Assembly: GCF_022568795.1 (NCBI RefSeq) | Contig: NZ_JAKZHU010000001.1 | Coordinates: 372,001-436,000 of the forward strand | Origin: Arsenicicoccus dermatophilus | GTDB taxonomy: Bacteria > Actinomycetota > Actinomycetes > Actinomycetales > Dermatophilaceae | Reading direction: 5' to 3' | DNA length: 64,000 bases | Shown here: positions 54,405 to 62,699 of the stretch, one piece after another | Numbering within the stretch: position 1 is the stretch's first letter | Layout: each line of letters opens with the position of its first letter | The notes under the pieces: generated by a model | Told to the model about the DNA's origin: nothing | The model's database searches: none | The model's input: the letters and a program-made list of their open reading frames with translations, nothing else | Made by a program: the position numbers and the translations under genes

Positions 54405-55353
54405 GTGATCCGGATCGACGAGGGAATGTCGACCGCGAGGTTCTGCGAGCTGCTCGACATTCCCGAACGGACCTGGCGACGTCGGCAAGCCAGAGCCCGA
54501 GCCGGTCAGCGGGTGAAGGGTCCGTGGCCGGCGCCAGCGCGTGACCAGAACCGGGCCGCGGTCGCTGCCATGGCGAACCAGCATCCCGCCTGGGGGGCAC
54601 CGCAAGATCTGGACCATGGTCCGTCACGACGGGCACCAGGTGTCGCCATCGACGGTGTTGCGGATCATGGCCGATGAAGGGCTGCTGCTGCGGGCTGACT
54701 ACCAGAGACAGCGTCGGGAGCTCGCCAAGCAGCGCAAGGCCGCGTTCGCCGCGCCACCCACGGGGCCGAACCAGGTCTGGCAGCTCGACTTCTCCGAGTA
54801 CGAGACCACGGGCGGTGGGACCTGGCGCGTGGCCGGGGTCGTGGACTACTTCAGCAAGTACGAGTTCGGCTGGCACTGGTCACCCACCGCGAACCAGCAC
54901 GACGCGATCGCCGGGGTCGAGCTGGCCCTGGCGGAGGCCGAAGCGATGCTCGACGGCGTCACGCTCGTCGACCATCCGACGGATCCTGACACTGGTGAGA
55001 TCGTCCCGATCACGCTGGTCACCGACAACGGCGGACCGTTCCGCTCGTTCCGGTTCGAGCACTTCATCACGGCCCACCCCGAGCTGCGCCATGTCCGCAC
55101 GCGCGTGCGGACGCCTGGGCAGAACGGTGTCCGCGAGCGGGCCTTCCAGTCGTTGAAGTACGAGAGGCTCTACCGCGAGCAGATCGACGACGCTCTCGGC
55201 CTGGTCCGCGAGGCCGACGCCTTCCGTGTCGAGTTCAACACCGTCCGCCCGCACGAACACCTCGCGTGGAACCGGCCCGCAGAGGTCCACCACGGCCTGG
55301 CCGACCCGACCATCCCCACCTTTCCCGCACCCGAAATCCTGCCAACTACTTGA
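54405..55353 (+). pseudogene. IS3-like rve transposase with one-base frameshift
   Basis: The upstream frame reads VIRIDEGMSTARFCELLDIP, ERTWRRRQARARAGQRVKGP, AVAAMANQHPAWG; the downstream frame continues HRKIWTMVRHDGHQVSPSTV and the full integrase core (QVWQLDFSEYE, LVTDNGGPFRSFRFEHF, GVRERAFQSLKYERLY). The junction is a GGGGGG run near 54592-54597; one G fewer would restore a single frame. The 5' end abuts the IS3 terminal repeat, and any orfA is gone. Confidence 0.82.
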
Positions 55354-55359
55354 CGCGGG

Positions 55360-55990
55360 ACACCGGCGTTGGAACAGGCCGGTCGTGGGGTGGCGGTGGA
55401 CGGCACGGATGGGAGTGGTGATCCGGGCGCCGCTGCCCGGTGCAGCCCTTGGCCGCCAGGACGAGGACACCCTGGGCGGTCAGGGGTGCGAGGGTCTGGG
55501 GCAGGTGGTGTTCTCGGGCGGCGCGTATGTCGTGACGGGCGCTCGGGCCCGTTGGGGAGCACCACAGCACGCCACCCCTGCACGAGGCGATGACCTGGAC
55601 GTTCATGCCGTGCCGTCTGGTCTTGCCGCCGTGGTGGGCCCGGTCCGCGTTCTTGGGTCTGGTCCGCACGTGGTCGGTCCCCGGTGGCGGTGCCGATCCT
55701 GCACCGAGGTAGGCCTTCGAGCGTGCCTGTTCGAGCGCCTGACCGAGGGTGGGGGCCATGTCGGCGAAGGACCTGACAGTCCTGGAGGACGTGCGGGTAC
55801 GTCGTCGCCGTGCCGATACCCGCGGCCGGCGCGGTCGTGAGCATCCGGTGGGCGGTGGTGGGGCACGGGCAGCTCGACCGGGGCAGGGCAAGCGCAGCGA
55901 AGCTCCTGGCACAGCGACGATCTCGTTCGATCCCCGCCTCCTCCCAGGAGCTTCGATCCGTCCCACGTCACCACGCCGACCCACGTAACA
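55360..55990 (-). pseudogene. IS5-type (DDE_Tnp_4) transposase remnant
   Basis: In the minus strand, pieces in different frames resemble IS5-like transposases: AAGIGTATTYPHVLQDCQVL (helix-turn-helix region), ADMAPTLGQALEQARSKAYL, then GGKTRRHGMNVQVIASCRGG and SARHDIRAAREHHLPQTLAP. Several frameshifts and degenerate motifs show it is decayed. It forms the right edge of the IS cluster. Confidence 0.65.
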
Positions 55991-56053
55991 GCGCCAGCCA
56001 ACATGGAAGAGGCTCCGGGGCCCTGGGGTCAGGGGCAGGCTCACGCGAGGCGA

Positions 56054-57424
56054 TCAGCCAGCCGACGACCGGGCTGCGGCCCAGGCGTCGTAGCCGCCGA
56101 TCAGGTCGGAGACGTCGGCGAAGCCGGCATGGCGCAGGTAGCTCGCGGCCACGTTGGAGCGCCACCCGCTGGCGCAGGAGACCACGACGGGGCGGGTGGG
56201 GTCGAGCTCGGCGAGGCGCTGCGCGAGCTGAGGCAGGGGGATGTTGGTGGCACCGGGGATGGTGCCGTCGGCGACCTCTCCGGGGCCGCGCACGTCGATG
56301 AGCTGGGCGTCGGCGGGAACCGTGTCGAGCTCGTCGACGCGCAACCGGCTGGCGTGTGCGACAGCCTCGGGGTTGGCGTCAAGGTGCGCGGCGAGGTCGG
56401 GCAGATAGCCCAGGACATGGTCGTACCCGATGCGGGCCAGGCGGGTGGCGCTGGTCTGCTCGAGGCCCTCGGGAGCAACCAGGACGATGCGCTGGTCGGG
56501 GCGCAGGAGCATGCCGACGGTCTCGGCGGTGCGCCCGTCGGCAGGCACGTTGACCGATCCGACGAGGTGGGCTGCGGCGTACTCGGCCGTGGGACGGGTG
56601 TCCACGACGACGGCGCCGCCGGTCAGGGCCTGGCGCAGGGCCTCCTCGTCCAGCGCCGGAACCGGGCGCCGGTCGAGGGTGGGGCGCTGCTGCTTGTTCA
56701 GCGCGGCGTCGTAGGCGAAGTAGGCGGGAGCGGCAGGCTGGCCCTCGGTGACGACGGCGACGAACTCGTCCTCGCTCATCGGCCGGCACGCGTAGTTCGT
56801 GCGCCGCTGCTCGCCGATGGTGGACTGCCGCTCGGTGGAGAGGTTCTTGCCGCACGCGGACCCGGCACCGTGCGCGGGAAAGACGCGCACGGCGTCGCTG
56901 AGGGCCATGAGCTTGTGCTGGACCGAGTCGTAGAGCTGGCGGGCGAGCTCGTCGGCGGTCGTGCCCACCGAGGCGAGCAGATCGGGGCGCCCGACGTCGC
57001 CGATGAACAGCGCGTCGCCGGTCAGGACGCCGTAGGCCGTCTCGTCGTCGGCGTGCTCGAAGACCAGCACGGAGATCGACTCCGGCGTGTGGCCCGGGGT
57101 GCTCATGATCTGGAGCGTCACGTCGCCGAGGCTGACGCGCTCGCCGTCGCTCAGGCTGCGGTGCGCGAATTCGGGGGATGCGGCGTCGCCATACCCGATC
57201 CACGCCCCGGTGCTCTCGGCGAGCTCGAGGTGCCCGGACACGAAGTCGGCGTGGAAGTGCGTGTTGATGATGCCGACGATCGTCAAGCCCCGGGTGCTCG
57301 CCTCCTCGAGGTACTCGGTGACGTCACGGCGGGGATCGACGACGACGGCCTGCTGGGTGCCCTCGTCCGCGACGAGGTACGACGCCTGGGACAGGCAGTC
57401 CAGGTAGTGCTGCGTGAAGATCAT
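56054..57424 (-). CDS. MBL-fold persulfide dioxygenase with two rhodanese domains
   Basis: A 456-residue ETHE1-like enzyme. The iron-binding motif is H56-F-H58-A-D60-F in NTHFHADFVSGH, followed by TPGHTPESISVLV and GDALFIGDVGRPDL. Two rhodanese domains follow: the first (about 265-350) lacks a Cys at the active loop (VLVAPEG), the second (about 365-450) has it (VVSCASGWRS). It oxidises glutathione- or other thiol-persulfides to sulfite. GGAAGGAC precedes the ATG. It is divergent from SQR with a CstR-type operator between them. Confidence 0.93.
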   Translation of the reverse strand: MIFTQHYLDCLSQASYLVADEGTQQAVVVDPRRDVTEYLEEASTRGLTIVGIINTHFHADFVSGHLELAESTGAWIGYGDAASPEFAHRSLSDGERVSLGDVTLQIMSTPGHTPESISVLVFEHADDETAYGVLTGDALFIGDVGRPDLLASVGTTADELARQLYDSVQHKLMALSDAVRVFPAHGAGSACGKNLSTERQSTIGEQRRTNYACRPMSEDEFVAVVTEGQPAAPAYFAYDAALNKQQRPTLDRRPVPALDEEALRQALTGGAVVVDTRPTAEYAAAHLVGSVNVPADGRTAETVGMLLRPDQRIVLVAPEGLEQTSATRLARIGYDHVLGYLPDLAAHLDANPEAVAHASRLRVDELDTVPADAQLIDVRGPGEVADGTIPGATNIPLPQLAQRLAELDPTRPVVVSCASGWRSNVAASYLRHAGFADVSDLIGGYDAWAAARSSAG

Positions 57425-57541
57425 GAGCGTCCTTCCAGAAGGGCCGCGGACCGTCCGGACGGTCCGGCAGCGGGGTGCGGACTCGACGGGTGCGAGCCAG
57501 ACCGGCGGGGCTCCAACCGGATTCCGGCGCCTCCCATGGCG

Positions 57542-57569
57542 CTCATCATACCCCCGGGGGTATGATGAG
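57542..57569. promoter_or_regulatory. CsoR/CstR-type operator 3 (perfect 28-bp palindrome)
   Basis: CTCATCATACCCCC is followed at once by its exact reverse complement. It shares the ATACCCC/GGGGTAT core with operators 1 and 2 and lies between the divergent dioxygenase and SQR genes, where one dimer or tetramer could control both. Confidence 0.85.
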
Positions 57570-57622
57570 GTGTCCTTTGCCAGCCCATCCAGCGCACGCG
57601 GATGTCGACGAAAGGAAGCGCC

Positions 57623-58837
57623 ATGTCTCACGATTCATCACGGGCGTACACGATCGTCATCGTAGGCGCCGGGACCGCCGGCGCAACGGTGGCGGCGCGG
57701 CTCCGGCGGGCCGGAGCTCGCGACGTCGCCCTCGTCGACCCTGATGACTGGCACTACTACCAGCCGCTGTGGACCCTCGCCGGCGGTGGGCGTGCCGACG
57801 TGCAGGACAGCCGTCGACCGCGGTCCGGGCTCGTGCCCCGCGGCGTCTCGTGGATCCAGGACGCGGCCGTGGGTGTCGACCCGGAGCGCAGGACGGTGCA
57901 GCTGCGCGACGGCGGAGAGGTCTCCTACCGCCAGCTCGTCATGGCGCCCGGTCTCCAGCTCGACTGGACGAAGATTCCCGGGCTCGCGCAGACCATCGGC
58001 AGCAACGGCACGTCGAGCAACTATCGCTTCGACCTCGCCCCCAGGACCTGGGACCTGATCCGCGCCACCAGGTCGGGGACAGCCGTCTTCGCCATGCCGT
58101 CCGGGCCCATCAAGTGCGCTGGCGCCCCGCAGAAGATCGCCTACCTCGCGGCCGACCACTGGCGGCGCGAGGGTGTCCTGGGCGACATCGACGTCCATCT
58201 GGTGCTGCCCATGCCGGGGATGTTCGGCATCCCGAAGTTCGCGCAGATCCTGGCCGACACCGCTGCCGGCTACGGGATCACCGTGCATCTGTCCAGCGAG
58301 ATCAGCTCTGTCGACGGCCCCGGACGCACCGTCACCATCCGTTCCCTGGTGACCGGCCGGACCAGCGAGATCGAGTACACCATGGCCCATCTGGTCCCGC
58401 CCCAGTCCGCCCCCGACTGGGTCAAGTCCTCTGCCCTCGCCGACCCGTCCGACCCTGGCGGATATGTCGACGTCGACCAGCACACGCTGCAGCACCGGCG
58501 CTACCCCGACGTCTTCGCCCTCGGTGACGTCGCCGGCACCCCGAGCTCCAAGACCGGTGCCGCCGTCCGCCACCAGGCCCCCGTCGTGGTGCGCAACATG
58601 CTCGACGCCTGGCGCGGTCGAGAGCTGACCGGCCGCTACGACGGGTACGCGTCGTGCCCGCTCACGTTGTCCCACCGGCGGTTGCTGCTCGCGGAGTTCG
58701 ACTACTCGATGCAGCCCGCTCCGAGCAACCCGCTGCCGTGGCCCGACACCACCGAACCCCTCGTGGACTTCAACCAGCTCAAGAAGACCGGCCTGCCCCT
58801 GATGTATTGGCACGGGATGCTCAGGGGTCTCGTCTGA
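57623..58837 (+). CDS. sqr: Sulfide:quinone oxidoreductase
   Basis: A 404-residue flavoprotein. The FAD motif is VGAGTAGATVAARL (14-27). Two cysteines match the redox pair: C165 in PIKCAGAPQK and C345 in YASCPLTLS. HYYQPLWTLAGGG and FALGDVAGTPSSKTGAAVR are family signatures. SQR oxidises sulfide to sulfane sulfur and reduces quinone at the membrane, and its product is the substrate for the divergent dioxygenase. The ATG at 57623 has AAAGGAAG; an in-frame ATG at 57602 is less well placed. Confidence 0.92.
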   Translation: MSHDSSRAYTIVIVGAGTAGATVAARLRRAGARDVALVDPDDWHYYQPLWTLAGGGRADVQDSRRPRSGLVPRGVSWIQDAAVGVDPERRTVQLRDGGEVSYRQLVMAPGLQLDWTKIPGLAQTIGSNGTSSNYRFDLAPRTWDLIRATRSGTAVFAMPSGPIKCAGAPQKIAYLAADHWRREGVLGDIDVHLVLPMPGMFGIPKFAQILADTAAGYGITVHLSSEISSVDGPGRTVTIRSLVTGRTSEIEYTMAHLVPPQSAPDWVKSSALADPSDPGGYVDVDQHTLQHRRYPDVFALGDVAGTPSSKTGAAVRHQAPVVVRNMLDAWRGRELTGRYDGYASCPLTLSHRRLLLAEFDYSMQPAPSNPLPWPDTTEPLVDFNQLKKTGLPLMYWHGMLRGLV

Positions 58838-58903
58838 CGGTGCCCTGGCCCGGGTCGCCCTGGCGAGCACGACCCCGGCCAGCCGCCCGGGAGCGACCCC
58901 GTC

Positions 58904-58930
58904 CTGGGAGGCCCCGTCGGGGCCTCCCAG
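58904..58930. terminator. Bidirectional terminator between sqr and tenA
   Basis: Perfect 12-bp stem CTGGGAGGCCCC (58904-58915) with 58919-58930 and 3-nt loop, between convergent stops. Confidence 0.85.
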
Positions 58931-58932
58931 CC

Positions 58933-59580
58933 TCAGACGGGCCAGGTCTCCTGCCGCCAGGCCGCGTCCCAGAACATCCACTCGTAGCGCGACGCCGTCG
59001 CGTAGGCCACGTGCATGCGCTCGACGGTCTCGGCGCAGGCGCCCTCGGCGCACCGGTCGGCGATCGCCTTGGCGGTGGCGACCGAGGCGGCGAAGGCCTC
59101 GTCGGCATAGGTGCCGATCCAGTCGCCGTAGGCGTGGGTGGTGAGGTCGCCGGCGCTCCGCAGCAGCGCGTCCCCCACGTCCTGGTAGATCCAGTAGCAG
59201 GGCAGCACCCCGGCCACCGCGACGGCATACGAGCCCTGCGTCGTCAGCGACGCGAGGTAGGACGTGTAGGCCAGGCAGGTGGGGGAGCGGGTGACCGCGG
59301 CGAAGTCCTGGACGTGGGCGCCGTGGAGCTCGCGCTCGACGGCGACCGCGGTGCGTGCCGAGTCGGCCCAGAAGGTCGTGTCGTCCGGGTCGGTCGCCTG
59401 CCCGGCGAGGGTCGCCAGGACCCGGGCGTAGTCCGCGAGGTAGAGCGCGTCCTGGGCCATGTAGTAGGTGAAGCGCTCGCGGTCCAGGGTGCCGTCGCCG
59501 AGCCCGCGCACGAAGGGCAGCTCGTCGATCGCCGTGCGGATGGCGCGCGAGCGCTCCCAGGTGTCGAGGGTGAAGGTCAT
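58933..59580 (-). CDS. tenA: TenA-family thiaminase II/pyrimidine salvage enzyme
   Basis: A 215-residue TenA, last gene of the thiM operon. Typical sequence: PFVRGLGDGTLDRERFTYYM followed by AQDALYLADYARVLA, the catalytic region TSYLASLTTQGSYAVAVAGV with LPCYWIYQDVG (Cys region), and YEWMFWDAAW with the conserved Glu. It hydrolyses aminopyrimidine degradation products of thiamin to HMP. It starts one base after the thiD stop. Since thiD is broken, TenA-derived HMP might need another kinase. Confidence 0.93.
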   Translation of the reverse strand: MTFTLDTWERSRAIRTAIDELPFVRGLGDGTLDRERFTYYMAQDALYLADYARVLATLAGQATDPDDTTFWADSARTAVAVERELHGAHVQDFAAVTRSPTCLAYTSYLASLTTQGSYAVAVAGVLPCYWIYQDVGDALLRSAGDLTTHAYGDWIGTYADEAFAASVATAKAIADRCAEGACAETVERMHVAYATASRYEWMFWDAAWRQETWPV

Positions 59581-59581
59581 C

Positions 59582-60406
59582 TCAGCTCCAGGTGGCGTGG
59601 AAGTGGTGGACCGGTCCGTGGCCGTGGCCGACCTGCAGCTCGTCGGCGCGGTGGAGGGCATCGGTGAGCCAGCGCTTGGCGTCGGTGACCGTGGTCGTCC
59701 AGTCGGGGCGCTGCGGTCGCAGGGCCGCCAGCGCGGAGGACAGGGTGCAGCCCGTGCCGTGGGTGTTGCGGGTGTCGACCCGCTCGCTCCACCCCGCGAC
59801 GCAGGTGTCGGCGTCGGCATACACGTCGGTCGCCCGATCGCCCTCGTCCAGGTGTCCGCCCTTGAGGTAGACGCGCCGCGCGCCCGCGTCGACGAGTCGC
59901 CGCGCCTGGTCGAGCATCTCGTCCACGTGTCCGGCCGGCTCGCAGCCGAGGAGCACGGCGGCCTCAGGGATGTTGGGAGTGATGATCCCGGCGAGCGGCA
60001 CCAGGTCTCGCACGGCGGCGACGGCGTCGTCGGCGAGGAGCCGGTCGCCGCTGGTGGCGACCATGACCGGGTCGAGGACGATCGGCAGCTCGGTGCCACC
60101 CTCGTGCGCCCGCAGCTGCTCCAGGCAGGCGCGGACCGCGGCGGTCACCGAGGCGTCGGCGAGCATCCCGATCTTGACGGCGTCCACGGCGACGTCGGCG
60201 AGGAGGGTGTCGAGCTGCTCGGTGACGAAGCTCGCGGGCACCGGGTGGACGCCGGTCACGCCCTGGGTCGACTAAGCCGTCAGGGCGGTGATCACGCACG
60301 TGCCGTAGGCCCCGAGGGCGCTGAAGGTCTTGAGGTCGGCCTGGATCCCGGCGCCGCCCGAGGGATCGGAGCCGGCGATCGACAGGACCTTGGGTGGGGG
60401 AGTCAT
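59582..60406 (-). pseudogene. thiD: HMP/HMP-P kinase ThiD interrupted by an in-frame amber codon
   Basis: The frame from the ATG at 60406 encodes the correct N terminus, [20 protein letters not shown] and [18 protein letters not shown], then TAG at codon 45 (60274-60272), then STQGVTGVHPVPASFV and the rest of a complete ThiD (DPVMVATSGDRLL, GHLDEGDRATDVY, NTHGTGCTLSSALAAL). Homologues usually have Gln there (ALTAQNTQGV), so a single CAG to TAG change explains it. Without readthrough the enzyme loses its substrate-binding N terminus. It overlaps thiE by four bases. Confidence 0.85.
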
Positions 60407-61056
60407 CGTGGGGCGTCCTTCCAGCGGGTGCGCAGCAGGGTCGCGGCGGCCCGGGGGTCGGGGGCGGCGCAGACGGCGCTGACGACGGCGGCGCCGGCGA
60501 CGCCGGTGGCGGGCAGCTCGCCGATGCGGTCGGCGCTGATGCCGCCGATGGCGACGGTGGGCCAGGGACTCGCGGCGGCGAGCCGGGCGATCCCGGCGGG
60601 TCCGGACGGTATGGCGGCGTCCGGCTTGGTCGTCTGGTCCCAGACCGGCCCGAGACCGAGGTAGTCCAGGGTGCCGTCGGGCAGCGCCCGAGCCGCCTCG
60701 ACGTGCTCGACGGTCTGGCAGGACAGGCCGAGCAGGGCGTCCGGGCCGAGGAGCTCGCGGGTGCGCACCGGGTCGAGGTCGCCCTGGCCGACGTGGGCGC
60801 CGTGGGCCCCGGCAGGCCGGACGAGGTGCACCCGGTCGTTGAGCAGGACGGGCACTCCGGTGCCGACCAGCGCGGCGACGACCTCGCGGGAGATCCGCAG
60901 GAAGGTGTCGTCGTCTGCCTCGGGGTCGCGCACCTGCACGACCGTGGCACCCCCGTCGACGGCGGCTCGGACGAGAGGCGCGACCCGGCCGGCGCCGCCC
61001 GCCATGACGGTGTCGGTGACGAGATAGACGGTGAGGTCGAGCGGCGGCCGGGTCAT
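60403..61056 (-). CDS. thiE: Thiamin-phosphate synthase
   Basis: A 217-residue TIM-barrel enzyme that joins HMP-PP and thiazole phosphate. Motifs: LYLVTD-type start [51 protein letters not shown] and HVGQGDLD, then [16 protein letters not shown] and [11 protein letters not shown]. The VQVRDPE segment replaces the common VQLREK. Four-base overlaps at both ends couple it to thiM and thiD. Confidence 0.94.
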   Translation of the reverse strand: MTRPPLDLTVYLVTDTVMAGGAGRVAPLVRAAVDGGATVVQVRDPEADDDTFLRISREVVAALVGTGVPVLLNDRVHLVRPAGAHGAHVGQGDLDPVRTRELLGPDALLGLSCQTVEHVEAARALPDGTLDYLGLGPVWDQTTKPDAAIPSGPAGIARLAAASPWPTVAIGGISADRIGELPATGVAGAAVVSAVCAAPDPRAAATLLRTRWKDAPR

Positions 61057-61862
61057 GACAGCCGCACCGCCTCGGCCACCTCGTCGGGGGTGACCAGGGC
61101 CAGCTCGTCGAGCAGGGCCACCGCGAAGCTGCCGGGGCCGCGGGTGGCCGCGGCAGCCCGCTCGGCCGCCACGCACAGCAGGGCCGTGGCAGCGGTCGCG
61201 GCGACGAGCCGGTCCTCGCAGACCGCGGCGAAGCCCGCCATCAGGGCGCCCAGCGCGCACCCGACCCCGGTGACCCGGGTCATCAGCTCGTGGCCGTTGG
61301 CGACGCGGACCAGGCGTTCGCCGTCGGTGAGGTGGTCGACCGGCCCGCTCACGGCGACCACGGTGCCGTGGTCGCGGGCCAGGGACCGCGCCTGCTCGAG
61401 CACCTCCTCGGGCCGGGCGGCGGAGTCCACGCCCCGGCCGCCGAGCCCGCCGAGCAGTCCGGAGACCTCCGAGGCGTTGCCGCGCACGATCGCCGGGGCG
61501 TGCACCCCGATCAGCTCGCTCGCGACCTGCGTGCGCCACGGCAGCCCGCCCGCCGCCACGGGGTCGAGGACCCAGGGGGTGCCCGTCTGCGCGGCGCCCT
61601 GGACGGCGGCGCGCATGGCCGCCGTCGTGTCGTCGTACGGCGTGCCCGTGTTGACCAGGACGCCGCCCGCCACCTGGGCGAACAGGCCCGCCTCGTGCGG
61701 GTTGTCCACCATCGCGGGGGCCGCTCCTGCGGCGAGCAGGACGTTGGCCGTCCACTGCGCGACCACGATGTTGGTCAGGCTCTGGACGAGGGGGCTGCCC
61801 TCGCGCAGGCGCTGCACCGCCTCGCCGACCTGCCGGGGTGAGACCGGGGTGTGCTCGGCCAT
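61053..61862 (-). CDS. thiM: Hydroxyethylthiazole kinase
   Basis: A 269-residue ThiM that phosphorylates 5-hydroxyethyl-4-methylthiazole for thiamin salvage. Signatures: [64 protein letters not shown] and the anion hole [20 protein letters not shown]. It is the first gene of thiM-thiE-thiD-tenA. Its ribosome site AAGGGA is the 3' edge of the TPP riboswitch, so ligand binding should shut off its translation. Confidence 0.95.
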   Translation of the reverse strand: MAEHTPVSPRQVGEAVQRLREGSPLVQSLTNIVVAQWTANVLLAAGAAPAMVDNPHEAGLFAQVAGGVLVNTGTPYDDTTAAMRAAVQGAAQTGTPWVLDPVAAGGLPWRTQVASELIGVHAPAIVRGNASEVSGLLGGLGGRGVDSAARPEEVLEQARSLARDHGTVVAVSGPVDHLTDGERLVRVANGHELMTRVTGVGCALGALMAGFAAVCEDRLVAATAATALLCVAAERAAAATRGPGSFAVALLDELALVTPDEVAEAVRLS

Positions 61863-61865
61863 GCG

Positions 61866-61938
61866 ACGTCCCTTCGCCAGTGCTGGCCAGATCAGGTTCG
61901 ACGGGTGTGATCTCAGCCCTCGAGGGGCACCCCGCGTC
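61866..61938 (-). ncRNA. TPP riboswitch (THI element)
   Basis: On the minus strand the leader reads CGGGGTGCCC, GGCTGAGATCACACCC, GAACCTGATCTGG and CACTGGCGAAGGGA, matching the conserved core of the thiamin pyrophosphate aptamer. It ends 7 bases before the thiM ATG and includes the ribosome site, indicating translational control. Confidence 0.96.
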
Positions 61939-62003
61939 GTGGTCGCACCCTAGCCCACCCTCGGTCGGATACGGTCGGGGGGAGGCACGGGAGGGGACCT
62001 GAG

Positions 62004-62699
62004 ATGACCTGGACCAAGGTGGGCGCCCTGCTGCTGAGCGGGTTGCTGGTCGCCGGGGCGTCGGCGTGCGGCGGCGCCCCGGACAAGCCCGCGCGCAGCG
62101 CGGCCGACCGGCTCGCCGCCGCTCGCAGAACGCTCGACGCGAGCCCCTCGGTGCGGGTGGACCTCTCCTCGCCGGACTTCCCGGCCAAGGCCGAGGGGGT
62201 CACCGCCGCCAAGGGGGTGGTGACCCACCAGCCGGCCTTCCAGGGCTCCCTGACCGTGCGCGCCCGCGGCCTGTCCGGCACCGTTGACGTGGTGTCCGTC
62301 GGTGGGACGCTGCGCCTGCGCCTGCCCTTCACCCGGTCCTACGTGCCGGCCCGGGCCGCGGACTACGGCGCCCCTGACCCGGCCGACCTGCTCTCGCCCG
62401 ACAAAGGAATCTCTTCGCTGCTCGGCGCGGTGCAGTCGCCCGCGCTGGGTGACAGGAAGCGCGACGGCAGCGCCGAGGTGCAGACGATCACCGGGACCCT
62501 GCCCGGCGACCAGGTCGTCGACGTGCTCGCGGCAGGGCAGCGCGGGGCGACCTTCCCCGTCTCCTTCCAGGTCGGCGACGACGACCGGGTCCGCTCGGTG
62601 ACTGTCACCGGCCCGTTCTTCCCCGCGACCGGCGCCACGAGCCGGTACGACGTCCGCCTCGACGGCTATGGCGAGCAGGTCACCGTTCGTGCCCCCTGA
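62004..62699 (+). CDS. LppX/LprAFG-family lipoprotein (LprG-like)
   Basis: A 231-residue lipoprotein. The lipobox LVAGASACGG places the acylated Cys near residue 22. The rest has the LppX_LprAFG fold: half-barrel strands such as VRVDLSSPDF, TLRLRLPFTRSYVPARAADY, and DQVVDVLAAGQRGATFPVSF. In mycobacteria LprG carries triacylated lipids and works with the exporter P55 encoded next to it; here too an MFS exporter follows, overlapping by 11 bases. The start is ATG at 62004. Confidence 0.85.
   Translation: MTWTKVGALLLSGLLVAGASACGGAPDKPARSAADRLAAARRTLDASPSVRVDLSSPDFPAKAEGVTAAKGVVTHQPAFQGSLTVRARGLSGTVDVVSVGGTLRLRLPFTRSYVPARAADYGAPDPADLLSPDKGISSLLGAVQSPALGDRKRDGSAEVQTITGTLPGDQVVDVLAAGQRGATFPVSFQVGDDDRVRSVTVTGPFFPATGATSRYDVRLDGYGEQVTVRAP

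Noticed and set aside
55374-55840. Rightward open frame over the IS5-like remnant as a gene
   Set aside because: The transposase-like sequence is on the minus strand; the plus frame is an artefact.
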